Positions 1-12,199 of a stretch of DNA of 64,000 nt are shown piece after piece. This DNA comes from Gerris lacustris. Lineage: Eukaryota; Arthropoda; Insecta; Hemiptera; Gerridae. A model generated the notes under the pieces. The model was not told the origin of the DNA and searched no databases. It worked only from the letters and a program-made list of their open reading frames with translations. The stretch covers positions 58,899,307-58,963,306 of the forward strand of contig OX578276.1 of assembly GCA_951217055.1 (NCBI GenBank). Reading direction: 5' to 3'. Both the position numbers and the translations under genes were made by a program. The number at the start of each line of letters is the position of its first letter. Position 1 is the stretch's first letter.

Positions 1-220
1 GCTCCGCATGGTTAAGGCTAGCCAGAAATATAATCGGTCAATAATACCGGACGCTTTGAGATATCAAAGCCATAATTACAAAATTTTTATCATATCTGGC
101 TCCAACAACTAAAATATAACCGCAGGAGGTACGAAAAAAAGTCATAAAGTCATCTTTCAAAATCTATTTCGATACGTTTTACTGTTCATTCATAAAAATC
201 TTAAAAGGCAGCGTCCACTT
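1..220. repeat. Diverged copy of GC-hairpin/TA-tail element interior
   Basis: This stretch shares a series of words in order with 4320-4560: ATCGGTCAAYAAT, GGACGC, GGTACGAMAAAAAGTCATA and CGATACG followed by a TTTAC-like word. It therefore appears to be a diverged fragment of the element at 3833-5054. No coding frame is seen. Family identity is not established. Confidence 0.5.
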
Positions 221-224
221 TTTA

Positions 225-1112
225 GGGTTTTGTAGATACTTCTCAAAACCCTTATACCGAGGGTGATGTGTCCGTCCGTCCGTCGCTCTTTGGTTCATAG
301 GGCCCGAACCGTTTAAGCGAAAGTACTGAAATTTGAAACACTAGTGCAACTTTTTGACCCAACCACAGGAAAAATATACAGAAGTTCATAATTAGATTTG
401 CGCATGCGCAATTCGAAAAAATGTGGTAAATTCAAAAATTTATATTTTTTTTAATTTTTGAGTAGGGTATCAAATGAAAGCTGCTGAAGAGTAGGACACA
501 AATATATATATGAATTTTTAAATGTTGCATTCCTTATTGGTTAAATAAATCAAAATATACCCAAAAAAATCCCCCCCCCCTAACCACTATAGATCGGCTG
601 GCGCTAAAATTTTAAAATAATTCATGCTAATATCTTATTGTGGGGCGATGAAAATTCCGGGAGTTCATCCCAAATTTCAAAAATTGTTAATTTTGGGCCC
701 GAGAAAGTGAAGTGCGCCCAAAATTTTATTTTTTTAAAATTTTGAGTTGGGTATTAAATGAAAGCTGCTGAAGAGTAGGACACAAATATATATATGCTTT
801 TTTAAAATTTGCATTCCTTATAGGGGGAAAAAATCAAAATATACCCCAAAAAAATCCCCCCCCCAAATGTTATATAATGGCTGGTCTTAAAATTTCGAAA
901 TGATTCATGGTTACACCGTATGGTTGGGCGATGAAAATTTCCTAAAAAATGTAATTTATCTTGTCGTTATTACCTATAAAAAACATTGTGACCTCCCGGG
1001 GGATTGAACCCGGGACCCTTAGGATCGAAGAAAAAAAATCATAATTACATAACGGGTATGCCTAATCATCTACAAAACCCTGAAAAGTACTTGGACGCAA
1101 GTACTTCCCTGT

Positions 1113-1140
<28 letters not shown>
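225..1140 (+). repeat. Family B dispersed repeat, long copy
   Basis: It begins with TAGGGTTTTGTAG...AACCCTTATACCGAGGG followed by GTCCGTCCGTCCGTC. This is the shape of a widespread invertebrate repeat. Similar text occurs at 17085-17560 (plus) and about 51490-51850 (minus). An internal segment is present twice, at about 430 and 714, with a 284-bp offset: the shared words CTGCTGAAGAGTAGGACAC lie at 481 and 765, and a C-run follows each. The copy ends near a 29-T tract. No open frame of interest is seen. Confidence 0.6.
990..1030 (-). other. tRNA T-arm-like (Pol III B-box-like) segment
   Basis: Read on the minus strand the segment contains CCCGGGTTCAATCCCCCGGG, which has the shape of a tRNA T stem and loop. 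No acceptor stem, D arm or anticodon arm can be built around it, so it is not a tRNA gene. It may be a B box from a tRNA-derived SINE, or chance. The related repeat at 17085-17560 lacks it. Confidence 0.3.

Positions 1141-1143
<3 letters not shown>
1115..1143. repeat. Poly-T tract (29 T)
   Basis: An uninterrupted run of T inside the family B copy. A short frame reading through it (FFFFFF) is an artefact. Confidence 0.95.
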
Positions 1144-1148
<5 letters not shown>

Positions 1149-3832
1149 GAAAGGGGAATTTAAGATTTCAACTTTTTGGATTTTTTCTGTCAGTTACACG
1201 GCTATAGCTAGAAGTGTGCTAAATTTCAAGTTTCTAGCTATTCTGAATGTCCCTTATAATTTTGATGATGAGTGTGTGAGTGAGTAATTCAAACTTGAAA
1301 CTCTCTTCCGTTGAAAAGGCTGAGAATTTTTTACATTGTTCCAAAATTCCAAAAGCCCATCGTAAGAAAAAGCGTGAATAGGTTCACGCAGTAAGGATAC
1401 ATTGCATGCTTACTGGAACTTGGCCTGCGCACTGCCATGTGCTCAGATCAATTACATGAGATATTTTGAGATTTAAATTCGGTATCAATATCTATATGAG
1501 AAAATTTTATTATTTTTGTCGAACCGATTAATTTATAATATGTATATTTTGCTACAAAAAAAAAATTATTTTTATATTTATTTGTATGTTTTGTTCATAA
1601 TTAATACCATGGGTCACTAAAAATCTGGTGATGAACAATGGGGTCGTGAATAAATGTAGTTTAAGAATCACTATCCTAGATGTTGCATTATTTTCATAAA
1701 ATTCAAAGATGCATTGATAAAATTATTTAATTCATTAAATAATTTATATTTTATGTTACAATTAAGGGACAGTTTAATGTACTATCTAGTAAACTTCTTT
1801 TATTCGTCCGTGTGTGTGTAGCAGGCTGTAAATGTTTGGGAAGAGAGTAATCAGCTGATCCACAAAGCACAACCAATAGGACTGTTTCTGGTCTACCAAT
1901 GGCCGATCAAATTGAAAACTGTAGTATTTTAAAGTAAAATGGTATATTAATAGGGTTTGAGTGAAGAGAGAACCTATTAACCTCAGAAATGCCTACAAAC
2001 TGTCTTTAAAAACCCTTCACATGTAGTCTGGTGCCACGGCGAAAGTTAGAAGGATTAATTAGAAAAGGAGCGATTCAAGATTGCTCCTATAAGAGGTTCC
2101 AAAAAAATAATGATTCAGGATGTTTGCTGAAAACGGTAGTCATGCTTACGTGCATGGGAAAATTAAAAAAAAAATCACAATCCAATTCTTTATAGTTAAT
2201 CTACACTGTATACTATCATTTATTGAGAGGTAATACCTACTGTAAAATTCAATTTTGATGAATTTTCAAAAGACATTCAGAGTCGTCAAGAGAAGTTTCG
2301 AGCCTGGACTATAATATGTCTTTACTTGTTTTAATATCTCTAATTATTTCAAATATTATTATTTTTCTATTTGTATTGCCTCGTTGCACAGATAACATTT
2401 GTATATTATAAAGCTTTTTAATCTGGAGAGTAACAAGAAAAAACATAATTCCATTATTTTGGGATTGTCTTCACAGGCCAAGGATTTTTATAGCCTTGGA
2501 TATATAAAGCAATAAAACTGTGTACGACTTGTATGCAGGAGGGCCTATGATTCAGTACCCACTACTAGGATCGGTCCATTATTATGATTAGGTTCCGTTT
2601 ATGACTGGTTCGGTTGGAATATTCCGAAATGATGGAAGGGCCACGAAGCCTGGGGGAGCGGAATACAAATTTTCCGAAGGATTACGAGACATAATCTAAC
2701 CGAGACCTCTTCGCCCGGTCCCTTTAAGTAGAGTTACATTTCAGAATTGACTAAAACGTTTCCGACCCCATTCAAAAAGATTTCGTGGCCTTTCTTTTTA
2801 TTTGGTCCTCCCTTCTACTAGCTCCTTGTCTCCATTGTTGAAAATATCTTATGAAGAAACTTTCTCCGTCCCCGTCTCCCTTGCTTAAACCCCCGGCCGC
2901 CCTTTATTCAAATTAATCGTGTTACTTCAATCAGTAAAATCCTTTTATAACGGTCCCCCATTTTTACAAAACGGAAAAAAGAAGATTTTAATATAAAGGG
3001 GAAAAAGAACTTTTCATAAGAACTTCTTTTCTCTCTTGAAATTATCTTTTATTTTCAAGTACCATTAAATAATGACAAATATCACAACAATAATACTCAG
3101 ATGTTTTTTTTTTCGTCCTCGGTCCTTTTTATATGCATTAAAAACAACGTTTATTGTATATAAAGACAATGTATATTTTTTTCACCGGCTCACTTCTCAA
3201 AGAGCTTTTACAAGTCTTATTACATCTGCAATAATACATTTTCCCCTCTCATTTGGAATCAAAACTTGCTATTTTTTGTTTTTATAAGTACTTGAGTTGT
3301 CGAAAAAAGGAAATATTTCCATTATTATACGTAAAAGTTTATTTTAAAGTAAAAACTTTTTGTTAGGTTGTTAGTGAGGCGTAGTCCAGTTGGAAGAATG
3401 GGAGGTAGGTTTGAGTTAAGTTACCTGGTGTTGTGAATATGAGGAACGTGTATTGTATTAAAGGCCAGCTTCTCCTCGTTATGAATTTTATTTGCTTTCG
3501 AAAATATTCTAACATTTCCTCTGATTAAAGGGGTATTTCTCCTGCATATTTCCGCTGTTCTTCATCATTATACTTTTTATTATTTATTAAATTTGTAATT
3601 TAAATTAATTGAAAATGAACTTAAATATACGTAATTCCAAGAGAATATCTTATAAATTGTAACATTAACATTTACTATATTCAAACTTTAATAATTTTTA
3701 TATTAGATCTAACTGTGCTAACAGTAAAGCGAAGAAATTTGCATTAAATAATTTTTAAACGAAGGACGGATGGTCAAATGAGATTTGGACCTGATTCTAT
3801 TTCAAAAGGGTTCACACTTATTTTTATTTAAT
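1141..3832. other. No recognisable gene
   Basis: AT-rich sequence with no supported coding region. Around 1620-1675 the text GGGGTCGTGAATAAATG followed by TTTAAGAATCACTA resembles one end of a hAT-type MITE, but no matching left end was found. 2520-2910 is somewhat richer in G+C but has no recognisable product. Confidence 0.5.
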
Positions 3833-5054
3833 ACTAGCTTTCACCCCGCGCTCCACGCGGGCTCATGCTAGGTATTAGTGGGTGTTTCCTAAGAGCATGT
3901 AGGCCTAGCAATTTAATTAAATTCCTAAATAGTTTTATTTCCAAAGCCTTTTAAGGATAAAATCAGGACTCACATCATTAATCCCATTGCTAAGAATGTA
4001 ATACTCTCCAAATCGTAGTTTGGGTTTGGAGTCTATCTATATATTTAAAAAATAGCCAATAGAAACTAAGTAGTATAGTAATAACTAACAATGCTAAAAA
4101 AAAGGTATAACAAATAAGAAAATAAACGTAGACAAAACCAATTAGACTGGGAAGTGATTGAACAATCATCAACCATGATGGTGCATTAATTGAATTACCA
4201 GTCTCTTCTCTCAATACGACAGTTGCACCAGTAAATATTTAATAACTCTAATAATGAAATAATAAATACTCGATTTTTTTCGAGCAATAGTGTTAGGTTT
4301 AAGCACCCTAATCAAAAATTAAATCGGTCAACAATTGCGGACGCCATAAAAGCTCAAAGACAATTTTTTTTTTACAAAAAATTAAATTTAGCTTTATTTA
4401 AGGTAGAACCGATAAAGGTACGACAAAAAGTCATAGGCCCAAAGTTGTAGATTTTTTTATAAAATTAGTTACCGCTGGCGCAATCAGCTTGTCGATACGA
4501 TTTACCATTTAGCCACAATAAGCCTCCAAAAAAACTTTAAATTGCGTCCGCCATCTTAAATTTTTTAAGGGGGGTAAAAATATATTTTCATTTAACTTTT
4601 CGGATTTATCCAGTCGGTTTGGGCCAATTTTCGACCAAACGCAAAAAACCGCGAGCCTCTAGGTGGTCTAGAAGTACCTAAACATTTTGATTAGCGAGTC
4701 TGTGGGGTTTGTTTACAGTGGGTCAACCTAATTATTTTAGGTTATTTTTTATACATTTTTTTAATTTTTTTTTATAAAATTGTTAATAACTTTGGTTCTA
4801 CTCAATATTTTTAGATGAAACCAAGCCTACAAATTGCGCAACATGTTTGCGCATACCCCTGAAAAAAAAAATATTCGATTTCATTTAGCCAGTTTTGCTC
4901 CTATAAAGTCTGACTGAGGCGACAGACACACATACATACACGAAAAAAGTTAAGGCCGGATTCAGTTTTTGGAATGTATAAAATGAAAAAGTATCAAAAA
5001 AAATTTCAATTCTGACCAATGTACAGACAAAACTTTAATTTTATATATATAGAT
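3833..5054 (+). mobile_element. Element with GC hairpin head and TA-tract tail
   Basis: The left end reads ACTAGCTTTCACCCCGCGC and folds as CCCGCG-CTCCA-CGCGGG. The right end is TTTTATATATATAGAT. The same head and tail logic (ACTAGCTGGGTACCCG with TGCTTCGCTACGG; tail TTTTATATATATAGAT) frames the element at 25222-27496. Elements with this appearance are abundant in insect genomes, but I do not assign a superfamily. No protein is encoded; a 74-codon frame on the minus strand inside it has no recognisable content. Confidence 0.55.
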
Positions 5055-5377
5055 AAAATGTTTGCAGTCGACTGAAATTAATATGGGATTGTCTGCGGGC
5101 AACTTTTAACAAATCATTCAATTTTTTTCAAAATTGGATCACTATTTTTAAAGCTATAGTTATAAGTCCTGGCGCAAATTGAGGTGCGTGTGGCGCGACA
5201 TGACCCGTGTGACGCGACGAGTGTTTTTGTAACTAATGTAAGTAAGTAGGGCACCGCAAGTTGGGACATGCGTGACACATCCCACGAACAGTAGCAGAGC
5301 CACAGTTTCTCGTGCCACACGCGGCACGAGTCTCTCTTGACCAGTGTTTTTATTTCTTTATTTGTCTTTCTCTAGCT

Positions 5378-7641
5378 CAGGGGTTCCCAACAGGGTCCAG
5401 GTGGACCCCTTGAGGGTCTATAGTATTCAGGGGTCATTTAATAATTTTAAAAGGTTTGAATATTGATTATTTCAAGAATCTAAAAGAAAACTTTACGTAT
5501 AATTTCTTAAGCCGCCCACTTCTATAAATAATGCGGGGATTAGAAGCCTTTTACAATATTTCGTTTTTAACCGGATATCCACATACCACTGGCGAAAAAT
5601 AATATCGCCCTTGAAATGTACGCTACAGGTGAACATGATTATCTTTATTTTCAAACAATAAAAAGAAAATGCATATGTTATGCTAGCTATAGTGACTGTA
5701 CGATGATAGGTAATTTCAGGCCAAATATTTAAAAAAAAAATATCAATACATCACACAGTGGTCACATTAATAAAAATCGAACTATTGTCCAATTACAATA
5801 TTGCAATATCTTCTTTTTTATTTTTCGTTTATTATTTAGCCACAACTATAAAATTTAATTATATCAAGCAGCTTATCTCACTTAAGATAATTACAGCACG
5901 TTACAACTCAGATTAGGAGGCCCCACCCAGTGGTGGTACTCCAATAATTTTGATTACAAAAGCATTAGTCTCTAAGAAGGTCACGGTGCCATTTTCTCTT
6001 TAGGCGTCGTCTCGGATTACCAGGAATATAAGGAGAGAATAAGTTCTGGACGAGAGGATTAGGATGGTGGATGAGCTTGGCGTGGAAGGACTTGTAACGA
6101 GAGGATGCTAGGATATGGACATAGGGAACATTTAGGTCGTTATGTATTATACGGTTGGCCACGTAGGAGGGAGCATTACATATTTTTCGTAGGATTATGG
6201 ATTGCATGGTTTGGATCTTGTAAGAATTCGATGGTTTGGTCGATCCCCACAGTTCAAGTCCGAATGTCCAAATAGGTTTTATAATTAGATTATAGACAGT
6301 AATTTTGTTCGTTAGCGATAAATTAGATCTGTTGCCCAAATGTCTGAGTAAAGTCTGAGTATCGTCGCTTCATGTCTGTTCGTTTTAGTCTCGTATGTAA
6401 GTTCCAGGTAAGTCTTCGATCTAAATGAAGTCCCAAGTACCGCACATGATTCGAAATTGGAAGTTGGTGTTGATACATATAGACTGGTGGACAAATAGCT
6501 CTTCGCAGAGTGAACGTAACATGTACACTTTTTTCTCTATTGAATTTAATTCGCCATTTTTTGGACCAGTTCGCAATAGATTGAAGATGTTCTTGAACAA
6601 TATCGGAGGCATGCGCTAGGATCAGGATATGCAGAAAAGACTGCTTTGTCATCGGCAAAAGAGGAATGGATCGGAAGGATGGTCTGGAATGTCAGGTGTA
6701 TACATAGAGTATAAGAAGGGACCCAAAATGCTGCCTTGAGGTTCACCTGCTAGAATGGTAAAAGAATTGGAGTTACAGGAACCTTGCCGAACTACAAAAT
6801 TCCTGTCATTAAGATAGGAGCGAAGGATGAGGTAATAGGTTGGGGGTAGGATTTCCTTGAGTTTCCACAGAAGTCCCTGGGGCCAAACTCGATCGAAATC
6901 CTGACTTTCATCAAGAAAGGCTGCTGAGACATACTGCTTATTCTCAAGGGCGGATGAGATGCTGTCTACAATACGGTGACATTGTTGAATAGTGGAGTGA
7001 TCTGCTCGAAACCCAAATTGATGGTAAGGAAAAATATTTTTGGATTCAAGGATAGGATAAATTCTGCGAAGGATAAGTTTTTTCAAGATTTTACTACAAA
7101 CTGGTAAAAGACTGATATTTATATAGGAGGAATGTAAATGGTGAAGTTTAGAAGGTTTCGGAATCATTATTATCAAGGAGTATTTCCATTGGGAAGGGAA
7201 ATAAGTAGTTCTGAGGACTGCATTAAAAATGTAGATAAGGAAAAGAGTAGCTTTTTTGGAAAGGTGTTTTAGGATGTTTGTTGTAATTAGGTAATGTCCA
7301 GGGGTTTATTGTTCGGAAGGGATTTAATAATGTGCGCAATATCAGATGGATCGAAGGCAGGAGGAGGAGGTGTCAACTGGAGAGGGATGTCAATGTTGCT
7401 ATTTATGAATTCATATATCTAAAATCAAATTTATATCTTTAATCTAAAATCTTATATAAACCACTATATTCTAATTTTTTGTCCAAGTTCTTAGCACAAA
7501 TTGTTATCTTTATGATTATTAAGTGCAATTATTAGTATTCGGCTATTGTATGCTGTATATTAATGGGAAAATTCAATGGGGTCGATGAAGAAAATATTTT
7601 TTTAAAAGGGGTCGAGGAAGGTAAAAGGTTGTAAACCCCAG
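5378..7641. mobile_element. hAT-like element with 8-bp target duplication
   Basis: The left terminus is CAGGGGTTCCCAAC. The right terminus is GTTGTAAACCCCAG, an imperfect inverted match with 11 of 14 positions. Both sides are flanked by CTCTAGCT, at 5370-5377 and 7642-7649. An 8-bp duplication and CAGGGGTTCCCAAC-like ends are typical of hAT elements. No hAT transposase is seen, and much of the interior is a later retrotransposon insertion. The subterminal repeats GGGTC/GGGGTCGA near the right end also suit this group. Confidence 0.85.
5805..7400 (-). pseudogene. Jockey-like non-LTR retrotransposon, 5'-truncated, frameshifted reverse transcriptase
   Basis: On the minus strand, frames at 7176-6649, 6746-6546, 6658-6323 and 6339-5965 join in order into the C-terminal part of a jockey-clade reverse transcriptase. 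Recognisable pieces are the linker (IIKSLPNNKP), fingers (ISLLPVCSKILKKL), HQFGFRADHST, motif A region (SAAFLDESQDFDRVW), motif B region (LAGEPQGSILGPFLY), motif C remnant (ADDKAV), thumb region (KKWRIKFNREKSVHVTFTLR, YLGLHLDRRLTW) and a tail (ELWGSTKPSN). D-to-E and other changes near motif A, at least three frameshifts and loss of endonuclease and ORF1 show decay. The 3' side ends in an A-rich stretch (T-rich on the plus strand near 5810-5825). It sits inside the hAT-like element and so inserted after it. Confidence 0.85.
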
Positions 7642-8042
7642 CTCTAGCTTCTTGTTTATTATATTTTTTGCTACATATTTTTTGTAAAAACAACATCGAA
7701 AAACTCGAATGTCGCATACTAAATTCCGTGACTTTGTCATTTTTCGTAAGAAATAGTTTTTGTGATTTTTAAGTATTTTATATGTCATCGAAAACAACAT
7801 GTCTTTTCATTACAATCATCAGAATTTGATTCAGAAAACAAAAATAATCAATTATAAGGTTTTCAAGCGAAACATTCATTTTAAAACTTTTTAAAACACG
7901 TGCGTGAATTTAGAACGTCGCGTTCCAATTTGCGGATCCCCATGAGACACAAGTATGAAACTCGCGTAGTCTCACATGTGTGAGTCGCGTTACACGGGTC
8001 ATGTCGCACCACACGTGCCTCAATTTGCGCCAGGCTTAATAA

Positions 8043-11000
8043 AATCAAGTTAGTGCACGTGAAAGAAAGTAATGGGGGTAGAAGGTTTAAATTAATATAA
8101 CACCAATATTGAGCTAATTTTGACCAGTTATTCAAATTTCTAATTTAAGATATGGTTCTTCAGAAAATGTTAAAGAACAGACAAAGGCGAGACTAAATAT
8201 GTTTCCTGATGTTTGAAACGGATTTCTGTACAGGATTATTTGAAATCGACGACTTACAGAAATTTCGTTCTTTATAATAAACACAATGCTTTGTGATCAT
8301 CTAAATCATTCTGCGTTTGAAGCAATCGTTGTATCATTAAGATCCCGAAAGGCGACGCTGAACAATTTTTTTCCATAAATTTGTTATACTATGTTACCCA
8401 ATAAATAAATTTTGTAAATATCATAATATTTTTGAGTATTTTCTAGGATGGAATGGGCATACATTTTTTAAGTCATCTCTTAGTTAGAGTAGGGAAGCAA
8501 AATGAAAAATCATTGCAATTAGAGAAGTAATTTGCACTTTCACATTGACCATCTTAACGCGATATAGATCGTGTTTCCATTAAGTAAAATTTTAAGTTTT
8601 TTTTTTTTTTAAGTTGCCTGCGTTTAGAACTATTTCTTTAAAGTTAGAATGTATCATTTCAACAAACGAGACCATTTCTGTCATCTAAAATAAATATAAA
8701 TGAAAATAATATAAAAAGAAATTCAAGAGTTATTCTTTATTTCTTTCAAGAACTAGTCAGATTGTGTATCCTACATAAAGTAAATATTATTTTTCTCGGA
8801 TCCCAATGTTTAAAAAAAGTCTTAAGGTCCTCATTATGATCCCCTCACTTGCTTTTATAATAATTATACAGCATCTTCTCGGACAAAGATGGTATGATAG
8901 GTATTCTTAAGAGATTTTTTTAACTTAAGGAAGACGTGTTCTTTCTCGACACAGGATATAAACAGGAGGCGAATCTTTGTAGTTTCCGAAGTATGAGACA
9001 GTGAAGAGGCCTTACAAGAGTCACCTAATAAATTATATAACATAACTCAGGTAGATGGGTCTGGATTCCCCGTCATTCCCTCTTATGGGAGCCGAGTGCA
9101 GTGAGTTTTTCGGGGTGTCAAGATTCCTTGGCTCGAGAAGACCTGCTGAAGAAGTGACGAGACCAGGAGTTCACACGTGGAGGTCTGCTTTTTACAGCTG
9201 AAACTCCAAACCTACCACACCCTTGCCAAATTACTTCACCAGCCCAGACATTCTCTAAATTGAATGTATCCTTCAGGAAAAGACACAAATAAATCTCGTT
9301 TGAGATTTAATTTAGGCCTGTAAACGTTTATAGTTTATTACATTACTTGAATTTAACTTTACTTGTCTTCAAATCGTGTAACCCAATTTTGGCACACTTA
9401 CCGACTTCCAAGAAAGCTCAAACTTGCTGAGATTATGTATTTCCAATGACAATGCAATAATCAGTCATTAGTGAATTAATTAATTATTTAAATTTTGTTA
9501 TTAATTAATAATTAATTTGATGGTTCTTTGTTTGTCTCTAAATCATGTAACACATATTTGACCCACTTGTCAACCACCTAGAAAGCTAAAACTTTCAATG
9601 ATTATGTATTTTTGATAACAATAAATGTTATAAGTATTACAAAATCGATTGCATTAGCCGATAAATCAATAAATTTCCCCATTTATTAAAAAATTCAAGT
9701 GAATATTTTCCCAGTCAAACCAAATATCAATTTGAAAAACTTTAAAATCTTTTCGGTCATAAAGTATACTTTTTAGAGTCTGCAGGCAAAAACGAGGACT
9801 TACACATTCCTATGCTTGTCTATCGGTGGCACACCTAATTTCAAAAAGTATCTAACCTAGAATTAGAAACTTTGCACTATGTTTAGTAATAACCCAATCG
9901 CAGGAAATTTTTAGGAAAGCCCAAAATAGCATTCAATTACTAACATAGCAATTAACAATTAAGGGTTGCTTTCTTTTTAAACGGTAATGCGTCATGTGGG
10001 GTGATAAATATAAGAGGAAGACGCCCTGAGTACAAATATATGTTTGGTTAATTTTTTGTAGCAATTCATCTTTGCACCATGTGTCCTTGAAACTGATTTT
10101 TATACATCTCATACAATAAGTTTTCTTAATGCTAACTTATAAATGCTTTAGCGTTTTGAAACAACATCTTTGTTTACCTTTTTTCTTCTTTCCTTGTTTG
10201 TTATTCGTACGGCTGGATGTACAAAAACAAGAGCACTACTAATCTGGGGCGGAAATAATATTTGTAGAGCAGGTAGTAGACGGTAGATAGTTTCCAAGTA
10301 GTATGTATCCCTTATTTGACTATGGCTTGTAGTTTTAAAGAGGTACTTAAAGGTACAAATCATCAGAAGAACAGCTGACACAACAAGCCTTGCTTTCTTC
10401 TCAAATTAGAGCAACAGGCAAAAACATCCGGAAAGGCCTGCTTGCAGTTGCTTCCCTGAATCAAGTTTGTTATTAAACGCCCACATAATATGTTTTTCAA
10501 GCTAAATCAAACTGAATCAGAAAATTATTAATAAACCATGTAAAAACAATTCTGAGTTTACTTACTGCTAAGAATGAGCTATCCTAAGGGAACCATCGCA
10601 ATTAGCTAAATATAACTTGTGGACTAAAAAGATGTATATATCTAGCGAAATTAAAGTTTATTTTGCCTTGTTAATAGAGAGCTACAATCGTGCAAGAACA
10701 TTTTATATATAATTCGTTAAGGAAGCAGTATAGAAGTTAGAAAGCCAAACACAATTAACCTAGGTTTGCTAACAGGGGAGTTATGATTTACACTGTAACC
10801 TCTTAGCACTAATGGTGTGAGAGTTTATGCATTAAACTGTGTTTGGTCAAAAGTACCTCAAAGTTGTCGGGAGCAATGTTGTTGTTGGGAAGGTGAGCAG
10901 ATGAGTCCCCAGGGCGGAGACTCGACTCTATCTCTCTGCAGGGTACCTCAGTGGCGCCTCGCAACAGACCACTTTAGAGAGGTCAGGTAAGTTTGCACTC

Positions 11001-12195
11001 CCCGTGTAAACATTGCCTTTGCTAATGCGGTCGAGACGCGTTTTCAATTAGACACGACGAATACTTAGGAAGACTTGGTTTCAACTCGGGAATTGCTGAA
11101 GCGTCGGCCCTCGTTTGTACATCCAGTAAACCGCCTGACGAGCAAACATCTCTCTCTCTTTCTCTCGACAGGCCTTAGCTTCTATATTTGCTCGGCCGGA
11201 ATCCACTCTGTTTCAAAATATCGGACAAAACTGCCGGAATGAATCTGATCAATTATTTAAGGCACTCGAAGTGAAGCTTAGAAGTTCCTATTCAACTCCG
11301 AGTCGACCCTCTCGTGAGACAAAATGTGCGGATAGAAACGACGGGAAAACAGTTGTTGAAGTTGGTAAAATGAAACTGGTGGTCCTTTCATGTAAAGCAA
11401 ACAGTCTGTTTACTTCTGGCAACTCTTTCGATTAGCAAGAGTAAATACGCAACTTTTCATCGAATCAAAGTCTCCTCCTCAAACTGACGAGGTAAAGCAA
11501 AGACTTTAGTTGATATTTTCAGATTCAAATGTTTGAAATGCCCTTCAAGAACTGCGACTAGGCCCTGTTAACTTTTACCTGTATCATTGATTTTTAGGCT
11601 CGTTTTACAAGAATTCGCTTTACAAATTCTTTAGCGAACCTTTCAATAATAAATTAACAAATTTATTATTTAGTTAACAAATAGTACTTAGATTACTTAG
11701 ATAACAAATAGTAATAATTACCTTTTTTTAATGAATTTGAAAATATTATTTTGATGTTAACTAATTCCTTTTTTTAATATCTGTCATAGTTTTTATTACA
11801 CCAATATAAAAGCATCTACAATAATGGAAAACACGAAATACGGAATGTTGTGATTATCCTTTATGAAAAAATTTCTATTTGTTCAAAAAGCAAAAAAAAA
11901 TACGTGTGGTGTGGAGACCCGGTAGGAGCGAAGTTTCTTGCGCTTTTCTTTAAATATAATTCATAAAATCCCACTGCTTAGTAAGCATGTATAAGACACA
12001 AATTACTTATACATGTCGGAGTTAGAAAAGAGACAAAATTAAAAGTAACCAACTATTTGTGCTTAGGGGAGTTAAGGCAAAATTAAAAGAAAAGCATTTG
12101 TTTTAATCATTGAAGCGAGCGTCTTGCAATAAAGATGTATTGAATATTAAGAAAAAAATTAATCATGATGAGTTATAGGTGTTATAAGTTTATAG
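8043..12195. other. Unrecognised AT-rich region with one GC-richer island
   Basis: No coding region is supported. The interval about 10850-11400 is richer in G+C. It has a good donor (GTCAG then GTAAGT, intron start 10987) and a good acceptor (pyrimidine tract then CGACAG, ending 11171), see findings. 9050-9250 is also compositionally distinct but unrecognised. The rest is AT-rich with no repeat structure that I can name. Confidence 0.45.
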
Positions 12196-12199
12196 TTAA

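Larger units (their letters stand above)
5165..8042. mobile_element. Outer TIR element of a three-level nest
   Basis: The left end at about 5170 reads CCTGGCGCAAATTGAGG, then TGCGTGTGGCGCGACATGAC and CCGTGTGACGCGAC. The reverse complement of about 7975-8036 gives the same text with a few transitions. The inverted repeats are about 55-60 bp long. Removing the inner hAT-like element leaves a non-coding unit of roughly 600 bp. I could not fix the target duplication because the flanks (ATAAGT and CTTAAT) may belong to the TIR. Superfamily unknown. Confidence 0.65.
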
